Shown piece after piece: positions 19,300 through 27,682 of a stretch of 64,000 bases of DNA. Source of the stretch: Streptomyces sp. NBC_00341. Lineage in GTDB: Bacteria; Actinomycetota; Actinomycetes; Streptomycetales; Streptomycetaceae. Positions within the stretch are counted from its first letter, which is position 1. Each line of letters opens with the position of its first letter. The stretch covers positions 4,650,001-4,714,000 of the forward strand of contig NZ_CP108002.1 of NCBI RefSeq assembly GCF_041435055.1. The letters run 5' to 3'. The notes beneath the pieces are model-generated. The model did not search any database, was not told the origin of the DNA, and worked only from the letters and a program-made list of their open reading frames with translations. A program made the translations under genes and the position numbers.

Positions 19300-19920
19300 T
19301 TATCTGCCCTTGGCGGCGGCCTTCGCGGCTTTGGCGGCCTGTTTGGTCTCCTGCTTGTACGCCCGGACCTCGGCGAGCGACTCGGGGCCGGTGATGTCGG
19401 CGACCGAGCGGTGCGAGCCGTCCTCCCCGTACGGGCCCGCCGCCTCGCGCCAGCCCGGTGGCCGGACGCCGAACTGCTTGCCCAGCAGCGCCAGGAAGAT
19501 CTGCGACTTCTGGGTGCCGTACCCGGGCAGCGCGTTCAGCCGCTTCCGCAGCTCGGCCCCGGTGGCGGCGTCGTCCCACACCGCGCTCGCCGCACCGTCG
19601 TACTGCGCCACCAGGTACTGGCACAGCTGCTGCACCCGCTTGGCCATGGAGCCCGGATACCGGTGCAACGCGGGTTTGGCGGTGAACAGCTCGATGAACG
19701 CCTCGGGGTCGTACGTGGCGATCTCATGGGCGTCCAGATCGTCCCCGCCCATCCGCTGCGCCAGGGCGTACGGGCCGGAGAAGGCCCACTCCATCGGCAC
19801 CTGCTGGTCCAGCAGCATGCCCACGAGGGCGGCGAGCGGACTGCGCGCGAGGAGCTCGTCCGCCTCCGGCTGCTGGGCGATCCGGAGGGTGATGTCTCGT
19901 CCGTTGTCGCTCTTGGTCAT
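19300..19920 (-). CDS. HhH-GPD-type base-excision DNA repair protein
   Basis: 206 residues. Contains the helical HhH-GPD fold: LVGMLLDQQVPMEWAF near residue 36 and a helix-hairpin-helix LNALPGYGTQKSQIFLALLG near 127-146. The usual catalytic Asp/Lys arrangement and the Cys4 iron-sulfur cluster of endonuclease III are not evident, so substrate and chemistry are unclear. The C-terminus is Lys/Ala-rich (KQAAKAAKAAAKGR) and may bind DNA non-specifically. Confidence 0.78.
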   Translation of the reverse strand: MTKSDNGRDITLRIAQQPEADELLARSPLAALVGMLLDQQVPMEWAFSGPYALAQRMGGDDLDAHEIATYDPEAFIELFTAKPALHRYPGSMAKRVQQLCQYLVAQYDGAASAVWDDAATGAELRKRLNALPGYGTQKSQIFLALLGKQFGVRPPGWREAAGPYGEDGSHRSVADITGPESLAEVRAYKQETKQAAKAAKAAAKGR

Positions 19921-20084
19921 GGCCCGATCATCGCGAGAGCGGGGTGCGACGGCCAGCACCACCACCGTGGGCGGAGCGGTTCGCCGCCGATTGCAGCCGT
20001 TTGCCGCCGCTTTCCGCCGATTCTCCGTTCGTTTGCCCGTTCGTTTGCCCGTTCGTTCGCCGGTTCGTTCGCCGGTTCGTTCCG

Positions 20085-20444
20085 TCACCAGGCCCCTCGG
20101 TGGGCCACCCCCAGCACGAGGGAGCCGACGGCCAGCAGCAGGAAGATGCCGGGGAGCCAGTACCCGTGGTCGCGGGCGCGCAGATGGACGGCGATGGCTC
20201 CGACGAAGAACAGCGCGAGCCCTACCGCGGCGGCCGTGCCGATCAGCGGGACGGCGAAGCCGACGAGCAGCCCGGCGGCCCCCGCCGCCTTGAGCATGCC
20301 CAGCTTGAACAGCGAGGAGGCGGGCACTCCCGCCTTCTCCATGTTGACGAGGATCGGTTCGTAGCGGCGGAAGTCGAGCACCGCGGACATGGTGTTGACG
20401 GCGGCGGTCACCACGGTGACCACGGTGTAGAGGACGAACAGCAT
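20085..20444 (-). CDS. DoxX-family membrane protein
   Basis: 119 residues, almost wholly hydrophobic with four predicted helices (residues about 3-20, 46-64, 70-86, 94-112), the size and pattern of DoxX-like proteins. It begins 33 bp after the ECF sigma gene stop in the same direction, so it is probably co-transcribed with it. DoxX proteins often accompany such sigma factors; a redox or membrane-stress role is inferred from that. Confidence 0.78.
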   Translation of the reverse strand: MLFVLYTVVTVVTAAVNTMSAVLDFRRYEPILVNMEKAGVPASSLFKLGMLKAAGAAGLLVGFAVPLIGTAAAVGLALFFVGAIAVHLRARDHGYWLPGIFLLLAVGSLVLGVAHRGAW

Positions 20445-20476
20445 GATGTCTCTCCGTTCTTTCGGTCTGCGGGCGC

Positions 20477-21436
20477 TCAGCTCTCGCGCTCTGCGGGCGG
20501 CAGCTTGTCGGGGTTGGCGACGTTGTAGATGTCGCTGATCCGCTCACCGCCGGGGGCCAGGTCGAGGACCATCACGGCGAACGGGGTGTCGCCGCTGAAC
20601 AGCACCGCGGCCGGGTCGCCGTTGACCTGCCGGTAGGCGATCTCCAGGCCCTCGCGGTGCGAGGCGCGGGAGATCAGCAGCCGGGCGACGTTGTCGCGGC
20701 CGTGCACCGGGTGCGGTCCGGCCGCCGGGGACTTCCCGCCGCCGTCGGCCCAGAGGGTGACGTCGGGGGCGAGCAGCCGCATCAGCGCGGCCAGGTCGCC
20801 GCCGAACACCGCGTCCAGGAAGCGTTCTGTGACCCGCCGGTGCAGCAGCGGATCGGGGCGGTGGCGCGGCCGGCGGGCCTGCACGTGGGCGCGGGCGCGG
20901 TGGGCCAGCTGCCGCACGGCGGCGGGGCTGCGGCCCAGGATCCGGGCGGTCTCCGTGTGCGCGTAGCCGAACACCTCGTGCAGGATGAAGACGGCCCGTT
21001 CCAGCGGGCTCAGCGTCTCCAGCACGACGAGCATCGCCATCGACACGGACTCGGCCCGCTCCGCCCGGTCCGCGGTCTCGTCGTCCGGCGGGGGCGGGGT
21101 GTCTGCGGTCGAGACGAGCGGTTCCGGCAGCCACGTACCGACGTACGTCTCGCGGCGGCGGCTGATGTCGGCCCGGCGGGAGAGGGCCTTGTTCACGGCG
21201 ATCCGTACGAGGTAGGCGCGCGGGCTCTCGATCCGCTCCGCGTCGGACGTCTCGTGGCGGGCGGTCCAGGAGAGCCAGGTCTCCTGGAGGACGTCCTCGG
21301 TGTCGGTGACGCTGCCGAGCATGTTGTAGACGAGTGAGAACAGCAGCTCGCGATGGTCGACGAACACCTCGGTGGCGTCGCCGGGGCCGGGGCCCGGCTC
21401 TGTTCCGGGCCGGGGGCCGGGGGCGGGCTCGTACAT
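20477..21436 (-). CDS. ECF sigma factor with SnoaL-like C-terminus (SigJ/ECF41 type)
   Basis: 319 residues. Region 2 (ELLFSLVYNMLGSVTDTEDVLQETWLSW) and region 4 (LSPLERAVFILHEVFGYAHTETA... split here by position) occupy the first 180 residues; the rest is a SnoaL/NTF2-like fold (FLDAVFGGDLAALMRLLAPDVTLWADGG), which in ECF41 factors tunes activity in place of an anti-sigma. The conserved IYNVANPDKL motif is near the C-terminus. DoxX follows directly as a likely target. Confidence 0.88.
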   Translation of the reverse strand: MYEPAPGPRPGTEPGPGPGDATEVFVDHRELLFSLVYNMLGSVTDTEDVLQETWLSWTARHETSDAERIESPRAYLVRIAVNKALSRRADISRRRETYVGTWLPEPLVSTADTPPPPDDETADRAERAESVSMAMLVVLETLSPLERAVFILHEVFGYAHTETARILGRSPAAVRQLAHRARAHVQARRPRHRPDPLLHRRVTERFLDAVFGGDLAALMRLLAPDVTLWADGGGKSPAAGPHPVHGRDNVARLLISRASHREGLEIAYRQVNGDPAAVLFSGDTPFAVMVLDLAPGGERISDIYNVANPDKLPPAERES

Positions 21437-21526
21437 CAGGTGCCTCCTGTCGCGGTTACACCCTGAGAGTGCTGCCGGGGGCAGGAGTGTGACATCGGCA
21501 CCGGCACGTGACGGGGGACCCGCCGC

Positions 21527-22774
21527 TCACCCGCAGAGCCGGTCCGCGCGTCCGTGCAGGTAACGGGACTCGGGAAGGCTCAGGGTGGCGGCCGCCGCCG
21601 CGAGATAGGCGGCGCGGGCGCCCGCCGGGTCACCGGCCCGTTCCAGCAGGTGGCCGCGGACGGCGTCCAGCCGGTGGTTGCCCGCGAGCCGGTCCCGGAG
21701 CGCGTCGGCCTCTGCCAGTCCGGCTCGCGGCCCGTGCACCATCGCTACGGCGACGGCCCGGCCCAGTTCGGCCATCGGCTCGGGGGCGATGCGTACGAGG
21801 ACGTCGTACAGCGCGAGGATCTGCGGCCAGTCGGTGTCCTCGGCGCGGGGTGCCTCGTCGTGCAGCGCCGCGATGGCCGCCTGCACCTGGTAGGGGCCGG
21901 CCGGGCCCTCGCGCAGTGCCTCCTCGACGAGTGCGGTGCCCTCGGTGACGGCCGCCCGGTCCCAGCGGCTGCGGTCCTGTTCGTCGAGCGGGACCAGCTC
22001 ACCGTCCGGCCCGGTGCGCGTGGCGCTGCGGGCGTCGGTCAGCAGCATCAGCGCGAGGAGCCCGGCCACCGCGCCGTCCCGGGGGAGCAGCCGGCGCACG
22101 GAGCGGGTCAGCCGGATCGCCTCCCGGGCCAGTTCGGCGCGGTGCAGAGCCCGGCCGGAGGTCGCCGTGTAGCCCTCGTTGAAGATCAGGTACAGCACCT
22201 GGAGCACGGCCGCGAGCCGCCCGTCGCGGTCGGCCGGACCCGGCTGGACGAAGGCCGCGCCCCGGATCCTCCGCTTCGCCCGGCTGATCCGCTGGGCCAT
22301 CGTCGCCTCCGGCACCAGATGCGCACGGGCGATCTCGGCGGTGGTGAGCCCGCCGACCGCCCGCAGTGTGAGCGCGATCTGCGCGGCCGGGGCCAGCTCC
22401 GGATGGCAGCACAGGAAGAGCAGGGTGAGGGTGTCGTCGTCGGACGGAGCCCGGCCGGCGCCCGGCGCGATCTCGTCGGGCGGCGGCGTGGTGAACGCGT
22501 CCCGGGGCGTGAGCGCGGCCGCCGTCTCCTCGCGCACCCGCCGGGCCTCGTCGCTGCGCAGCCGGTCCACCAGCCGCCGGGAGGCCACCCGGATCAGCCA
22601 GCCGCGCGGATTGTCCGGCACCCCCTGCTCCGGCCACTGCCGGGCGGCGGCGAGGAGGGCCTCCTGCACCGCGTCCTCGGCCGGGTCGAAGTGCCCGTAC
22701 CGGCGCACCAGCGCGCCGAGGACCTGCGGGGCGTGCAGCCGCAGCAGGTCCTCGACCTCGCTCGTACGTCTCAC
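21527..22774 (-). CDS. ECF sigma factor with C-terminal helical extension (ECF42/SigI-like)
   Basis: 415 residues from the GTG that overlaps the upstream DGPF gene's stop (GTGA). Region 2 (YGHFDPAEDAVQEALLAAARQWP) and region 4 (GLTTAEIARAHLVPEATMAQRISRAKRRI split over residues 125-170) are followed by about 230 residues of TPR-like helices, the hallmark of ECF42. The gene pair DGPF protein - ECF42 is the usual arrangement, where the extension is needed for activity. Confidence 0.88.
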   Translation of the reverse strand: MRRTSEVEDLLRLHAPQVLGALVRRYGHFDPAEDAVQEALLAAARQWPEQGVPDNPRGWLIRVASRRLVDRLRSDEARRVREETAAALTPRDAFTTPPPDEIAPGAGRAPSDDDTLTLLFLCCHPELAPAAQIALTLRAVGGLTTAEIARAHLVPEATMAQRISRAKRRIRGAAFVQPGPADRDGRLAAVLQVLYLIFNEGYTATSGRALHRAELAREAIRLTRSVRRLLPRDGAVAGLLALMLLTDARSATRTGPDGELVPLDEQDRSRWDRAAVTEGTALVEEALREGPAGPYQVQAAIAALHDEAPRAEDTDWPQILALYDVLVRIAPEPMAELGRAVAVAMVHGPRAGLAEADALRDRLAGNHRLDAVRGHLLERAGDPAGARAAYLAAAAATLSLPESRYLHGRADRLCG

Positions 22775-23184
22775 ACATCGCCTCCGAGGTCGTCGATCGG
22801 CCGGATGACCACCGCGCTGTTGGGCGAACCGGCGGGCACCGGGCACTGCGCGACGCGCGCGGCGATCTCGGTGACCCGTTCCAGGCTCTCGCAGTCGAGC
22901 ACCCAGTACCCGGCGAGCACCTCCTTGGTCTCCCCGTACGGACCGTCGGTGATCACCGGACGGCCGTCCTCGCCCGCCTGGACGAACCGGGTCCTGGCCG
23001 GTTCGGTGAGCCCGTTGGCGTCGATGAGCTCACCGCTCTCGGCGAGATCGTCGTTGACCGCGCCCATGAACGCGAACATCGCCCGCACGTCCTTCTCGCT
23101 CCAGGCCGGGGCACCGGCGCTCGCGTTGCCGCGCATCGCCTCGTAGCCGGCCTGCGAGCCCTGCACCATCACCATGTACTTCAT
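22771..23184 (-). CDS. YCII-related DGPF-domain protein
   Basis: 137 residues (MKYMVMVQGSQAGYEAM), carrying the signature ITDGPYGETKEVLAGYWVLD. First gene of a two-gene unit, translationally coupled to the ECF42-type sigma factor. DGPF proteins are the common regulon members of ECF42 factors; biochemical activity is unknown. Confidence 0.88.
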   Translation of the reverse strand: MKYMVMVQGSQAGYEAMRGNASAGAPAWSEKDVRAMFAFMGAVNDDLAESGELIDANGLTEPARTRFVQAGEDGRPVITDGPYGETKEVLAGYWVLDCESLERVTEIAARVAQCPVPAGSPNSAVVIRPIDDLGGDV

Positions 23185-23351
23185 CTTCCGCTCCCTGTGT
23201 TCGTTCCCGCCGCCCCTCGTGGGCGGCTTTCACAGGGGACGTCGGAACCGCCGGACGGTCCTCGACACCGCGCCGGAGATTTCTCGCGGGAATCCGAAAG
23301 GCTCCCGGAACGGCCCACACGGCGCCCGCCGTCCCGGCCCGGCGGGCGCCG

Positions 23352-25571
23352 TCACACGAAGACGACCACGACCGCGATCAGCACGGCGAGCAGTCCGAGG
23401 GTGCAACCGACCACGCAGCCGGCCTGGTTCGTCCGTTCGGTGATGCGGTTCCACCGGCCCGGGGGCTCCTGCACCGGTACGGAGGTGGGGGCGAGCGGGG
23501 ACAGGGGTGGTTGCGGGGGCCGGGGGGCCTGGTACGGCACCGGGGTCCGGGTCGCCGTGGCCCGCAGGAGCTGTTGCCACAGGGCGGGCGGCAGATCGGG
23601 TGCGCTGCCGCCGGGAGGGTCGGTGATGCTCTGCCGGATCCAGCTCTCCGCGCGGGGGTCGCGGTCCCGGCTCATGCGGTGCAGCAGCTCCTGGAGATCG
23701 AGCAGATAGCGTCCGTCCCTGGCCAGCGGAGCGACGGCCCAGGTGAACAGCGTGGCCGACTGTTCGGCCAGGGCCATCCGCGAGACGGCCTCCGCACCCG
23801 GCCTGTTCGGTGCGAAGTACAGGCCGTTGCGGAGCACTTCCCGGCACAGATCGTGGCGCATTGGCTCCGGACGCGTCGAAACCCGGCCGACGCTCCCCAG
23901 CTCGTTCAGCAGCAGCTCCAGGGACGCCTGCGGCAGCCCCTCCGCGCGCAGTTCGACCAGCAACTGCTCGTCGGAGAGGCCGCGCAGGCGTTCCGCGAGC
24001 GCACCGCGTCCGGCCGTGTCGCCGCGCCGGGGGTTGTGGAGAGCCTCGCGGAGCGGCGCTTCGCGGGCGGCCGGTGCGGGCGCGTAGCCGTCCGGGAGGC
24101 GCGGGTACCCGGATACGGGCGGCTCGGCGCGGTGCGGAGGCGTGGTCGGGACCGGGGCCGGGGCCGGGGACGCGTGCGCCGGGGGCGCGGCGGGGAGCGG
24201 CGGAGCGAAGGGGTCCGGCAGCGGCTCGGGGCGTTCGGGCGGTGCGGGCGCGGCGCGCTCCGCCCATGGGGACGCCGGGCGTTCGGGCGGTGGGGCCGGG
24301 GCGTACTCCGCCTCGGGGGCGCGGGGCAGCCCTTCCGCGACGTAGTCCGGTTCCGGGGTGCGGGAGGTCTCCGGGGAACGGGAGGGCTTCCGGAAGGGGC
24401 TCGCCTCCTCCGGGAAACGGGAGGGCTTCCGGAAGCGGTCCGCCTCCTCCGGGGAACGGGAGGGCTCCGGGAAGCGGTCCGTCTCCTGCGGGGCGCCGGC
24501 CGCCTCCCGGTCGCGGCGGGGGGAGGCGGCGGGGCGGGCGCCGCGGCGGTGCTCGGGGAACAGGATCTCCTCCAGCAGGGCGCTGCGCCGCTGCCGGCCC
24601 AGTGCCGCGCCGTCCCTGAGCCGGTCGGTCAGCTGCGGCACACCCGGGGCGTCGGCCGGGTGGGCGAGGAGGTGGTCCACCAGCCGGGCGGCCGCCCGGT
24701 GCTCGAACGTCACCTCGCCCGCCATCCGTCCGGTGACCCGGGCCAGCGGACCGGAACCGCCCGCGTCCGGCTCCCAGCGCGAGACGCACATCAGGCGCAG
24801 CTGATGGGTGTCGGACGTGTCGTAGGTGGCGAACGTCCAGTCCCGGCCCAGCCAGGAACCGAACAGCCGGTACAGCCCCAGGTACACCAGCGGCACCTCG
24901 GCCGGGTCGAGCCCGCCGCCCGGGTCCGTCTCGTTCGTCAGGAGCGACACCCGCTGCTCCGGATCGCGCAGCCACTCCGCGGCGACCAGGGTCAGCGTGC
25001 TCCGTACGCTCGCCAGCTGGTTCGTCATCGCGGGCAGCCGCTCGGACACCAGCGGTGTGAGCTGGGAGAACGTCACCGGTGGCCGCTTCCCGGAGGCCTG
25101 TTCCGCGGACTCGCGGGTGCTGCCCCAGCCGCCGTGCGCGAGCCCGAGACACTTCTCGGTCCCCAGGGTCCGCGCGTCACCGATCAGGGCATGGCTGACC
25201 GTGCTGGGCCGGCCGCCCCGGTCCGTGGTGGGCCAGCGGCGGACGAGCATGATCCGGCCGTCGGCCGTCCGGGTGCGCACGACGCTCGGATACGGGGCCG
25301 CCGTGCCGGACACCCACAGCAACGGGCCCAGTTCCCGGCCCAGTTCGTCGGCCAGCTCGGCCTGGCACGAGTAGGCGACGGCCTTCATGCCGGTGCCCTG
25401 GCGGCCCTGGTTGCCCTCCCAGCGGAAGACCGCCTGGTGCACCGGGCCCGGGTCTTCGCCGCGCCGCCGGGGCCGCTGCCCGCCCGGTCCGCCCGGTCCG
25501 CCCGGTCCGCCCGGTCCGCGCGATCCGGCCGGGTCCCGGTGAGCGGGCCTCCGGTCCTGGAAGTCGCTCAC
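23352..25571 (-). CDS. GTPase-associated protein 1 (GAP1)-type, tail-anchored
   Basis: 739 residues, GTG start overlapping the upstream GTPase stop (GTGA). After a Gly/Pro-rich leader, residues about 45-300 match what I recall of the GAP1 N-terminal domain (VHQAVFRWEGNQGRQGTG, LPAMTNQLASVRSTLTLVAAE); a disordered Pro-rich linker (about 340-500) includes a 13-residue repeat; a helical C-terminal part (about 510-690) follows. The last 22 residues (GCVVGCTLGLLAVLIAVVVVFV) form a single membrane helix with nothing after it, so the protein should be tail-anchored facing the cytoplasm. Last gene of the ten-gene - strand unit. Role: partner of the GTPase encoded just upstream; exact function unknown. 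Confidence 0.72.
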   Translation of the reverse strand: MSDFQDRRPAHRDPAGSRGPGGPGGPGGPGGQRPRRRGEDPGPVHQAVFRWEGNQGRQGTGMKAVAYSCQAELADELGRELGPLLWVSGTAAPYPSVVRTRTADGRIMLVRRWPTTDRGGRPSTVSHALIGDARTLGTEKCLGLAHGGWGSTRESAEQASGKRPPVTFSQLTPLVSERLPAMTNQLASVRSTLTLVAAEWLRDPEQRVSLLTNETDPGGGLDPAEVPLVYLGLYRLFGSWLGRDWTFATYDTSDTHQLRLMCVSRWEPDAGGSGPLARVTGRMAGEVTFEHRAAARLVDHLLAHPADAPGVPQLTDRLRDGAALGRQRRSALLEEILFPEHRRGARPAASPRRDREAAGAPQETDRFPEPSRSPEEADRFRKPSRFPEEASPFRKPSRSPETSRTPEPDYVAEGLPRAPEAEYAPAPPPERPASPWAERAAPAPPERPEPLPDPFAPPLPAAPPAHASPAPAPVPTTPPHRAEPPVSGYPRLPDGYAPAPAAREAPLREALHNPRRGDTAGRGALAERLRGLSDEQLLVELRAEGLPQASLELLLNELGSVGRVSTRPEPMRHDLCREVLRNGLYFAPNRPGAEAVSRMALAEQSATLFTWAVAPLARDGRYLLDLQELLHRMSRDRDPRAESWIRQSITDPPGGSAPDLPPALWQQLLRATATRTPVPYQAPRPPQPPLSPLAPTSVPVQEPPGRWNRITERTNQAGCVVGCTLGLLAVLIAVVVVFV
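24371..24487 (-). repeat. Three 39-bp tandem repeats inside the GAP1-type gene
   Basis: Units 24371-24409, 24410-24448 and 24449-24487, each starting CCGGGGAACGGGAGGGCT or near it. In frame, so they encode 13-residue units of the kind FRKPSRFPEEAS in the disordered linker. Length variation by slippage would leave the reading frame intact. Confidence 0.85.
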
Positions 25572-27682
25572 ATCGTTTCCTCTCTCGGGGAGTCACTCGC
25601 ATCCGACAGCGGCACCGCTTCCAGCGCGGGCGCCTTTCCCACCGCGAACGCCTCCGCGCCGCCGGGCACGTCGATCAGTCCGTGCATCGCGAGCAGCGAC
25701 AGCAACGGTTCCAGCACCCGGCGCGGACCGGAGCCGGCCGGATAGCGGCCCTCGGCCTCCTGGCCGCCGGTGGCGGAGGAGACGTGCAGGGTGCACCGGC
25801 GGATCGTGTCGAACGGGCGCAGCCACGCCTGCCCGGCGAGCCGGCGCAGCAACGCGTAGACGTCCGCGCTCTCCTCGTGGGTCAGCGCGGGGTCGAGCGC
25901 GGTGGGCGGGGCCTCGCCCAGCCAGCGGTCGACGGGGGGCTGGAAGCGCAGCAGGTCGGCCTTGCCGAGCACCATCGCGGCCGCCACGTCCAGGTACGGG
26001 CCGTTCTTCGGCAGCCGGTCCAGCACGGTGGCGAAGGCGAGGTCGCCGTCCCGGTTCACCGCAAGGCCCAAGTGCTCCCGCGCGTGGTCCAGTTGCGGCA
26101 GCGGGAGGGCGAGCGCCGGGTCGACGACGAAGACCATGGCGTCGACCCCGAGCAGGAAGCGGAGCGCGGAGTCGGTCCGTACGAGGTCCTCGCCGCCCAG
26201 GTCGAAGAAGGCGACCGGCCGCACCTGCCCCCGCGCGTCGGTGATCAGCAGGGACTCCACGAAGCGGGCGAAGCCGTCCAGGCCGACGCCGCTGGTGTGG
26301 TCGAGGACCTGGCCGTCGCGCAGCGGCTGGACCCGTTCCCGTACGAACCGCGCGTGCTGCGCCGGGTTGACGGACTGCCACTGCAGGCCGAACGGTTCGA
26401 GGCCGCCGTCGGTGATCGCCGCGATCATCTGGGTCAGCAGATGGCTCTTGCCGGTGGAGGACTGGCCGACCATCGCGATGGTCAGCGGCTTTCCGTACGT
26501 CAGATAGGGCACCGGAATGAAGTGCTCGGGGAAGTCCGGATCGGCCGTGCACTTCTGCACGGCGCCGCGCATGATGTCCTGGCGCCGCAGCGGGTTGGCG
26601 ATGCCCGAGGGGTTGAGCGGCTGGTACTGCATCCTGCTGTCGGTGACGAACAGCGAGCCGAGGTCGAGCTGGATGTTCTCCAGGCAGTACGGGCAGACCA
26701 CCTCGCCGGCCGCCGCCCCGTCCCGCTCGTCGTGCGGTTCGGCGGCGGGCGCCTGCCGCTTGAGGCGCAGCGTCTGCTCGAACGCCTCCCGGTGCGGGCG
26801 CGATTCGTCAGCGGGTGCGTCGAGTGCGAGGCGCCTGGAGGCGCCGGGCTCCAGCAGGTCGAGCAGTGCGGCGGGCGTCGGCCGGTCCCGGGCGAGCGGG
26901 GCGAAGGCGCCCCGCAGCGTCTCGGCCAGCACCCGGTGCGAGGCGAGGTCGGCGGGCGCCCGGTCCGCGGGCCCCGGCCGTCCGGTGACCAGCTGGTAGA
27001 GCACCTGGGCGGCGCTCCACACCCCGTCGCGGGGGTCGGCCAGTCCCTCCGCCCGGCGCTGTTCGGGCGAGCAGTAGGGCGTCCGGCCCCACCGGATCCT
27101 CGGCCGTCCGGTGCGGACCATCGCCTCCAGCCCCCAGAGCTGGAGCGAGGTGCCGTCCCACAGCACGGTGCCGGGCGAGATGCCGAGGGGCACCAGGTCC
27201 TGGCTGTCCAGCAGGGACAGGGCCTGCATCAGGCCACGGGCGAGGGGCCGCAGATCGGTCGCGGACATCACGTGCGTGCGGGCGGCGGGGAAGCCGCGCG
27301 GCGGCTCGTACAGCAGGTACGGCTCCGGCGTGTCCAGCTCGTGGCCGATGATCCTCGGGAAGAGCGACGCGGTCGGCGGTTCGCGGAAGTCGCGCAAGAC
27401 CCGGTACAGACGCAGGGCGTTGCCCGTCTCCCTGTCCAGCAGGGCGCGGGCCGCCGGGTTCTTGGCGTCGGCCGGGGTCAGCCGCACCTGGACGCAGCTC
27501 TGGCCCACGTCGTCGAGGATGCCGCTGCGGATCAGCTGGGGCAGCTGCGCGTCGCGGCGGGACTCGCGCGCGGCGAGGCGGGCGGGCGTGGTGCGGCGCC
27601 CGCCCTCTGGCGTGTTGAACGAGAGCACGCTCCGCCTCCGGCCCTCCGGATCCGCCAGGTGCGAGTGAGAGGTGCTGGTCAC
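25568..27682 (-). CDS. Pseudokinase - GTPase fusion (double-GTPase-2-like)
   Basis: 704 residues from the GTG overlapping the upstream stop; the frame is open further upstream only through the preceding gene. Residues about 60-300 keep kinase C-lobe landmarks (GRTPYCSPEQ for the APE region, DGVWSAAQVLYQLVTGRPGP) but the HRD and DFG positions read LGISPG and WGL, so it should be catalytically dead. A CPYC pair follows near 345, then a GTPase: P-loop GQSSTGKS near 405, DLGGED near 496, GKAD near 573 in place of NKxD. I recall this GTPase class beside GAP1 proteins in predicted NTP-dependent conflict systems. Cytoplasmic; probably membrane-associated through its partners. Confidence 0.75.
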   Translation of the reverse strand: MTSTSHSHLADPEGRRRSVLSFNTPEGGRRTTPARLAARESRRDAQLPQLIRSGILDDVGQSCVQVRLTPADAKNPAARALLDRETGNALRLYRVLRDFREPPTASLFPRIIGHELDTPEPYLLYEPPRGFPAARTHVMSATDLRPLARGLMQALSLLDSQDLVPLGISPGTVLWDGTSLQLWGLEAMVRTGRPRIRWGRTPYCSPEQRRAEGLADPRDGVWSAAQVLYQLVTGRPGPADRAPADLASHRVLAETLRGAFAPLARDRPTPAALLDLLEPGASRRLALDAPADESRPHREAFEQTLRLKRQAPAAEPHDERDGAAAGEVVCPYCLENIQLDLGSLFVTDSRMQYQPLNPSGIANPLRRQDIMRGAVQKCTADPDFPEHFIPVPYLTYGKPLTIAMVGQSSTGKSHLLTQMIAAITDGGLEPFGLQWQSVNPAQHARFVRERVQPLRDGQVLDHTSGVGLDGFARFVESLLITDARGQVRPVAFFDLGGEDLVRTDSALRFLLGVDAMVFVVDPALALPLPQLDHAREHLGLAVNRDGDLAFATVLDRLPKNGPYLDVAAAMVLGKADLLRFQPPVDRWLGEAPPTALDPALTHEESADVYALLRRLAGQAWLRPFDTIRRCTLHVSSATGGQEAEGRYPAGSGPRRVLEPLLSLLAMHGLIDVPGGAEAFAVGKAPALEAVPLSDASDSPREETM

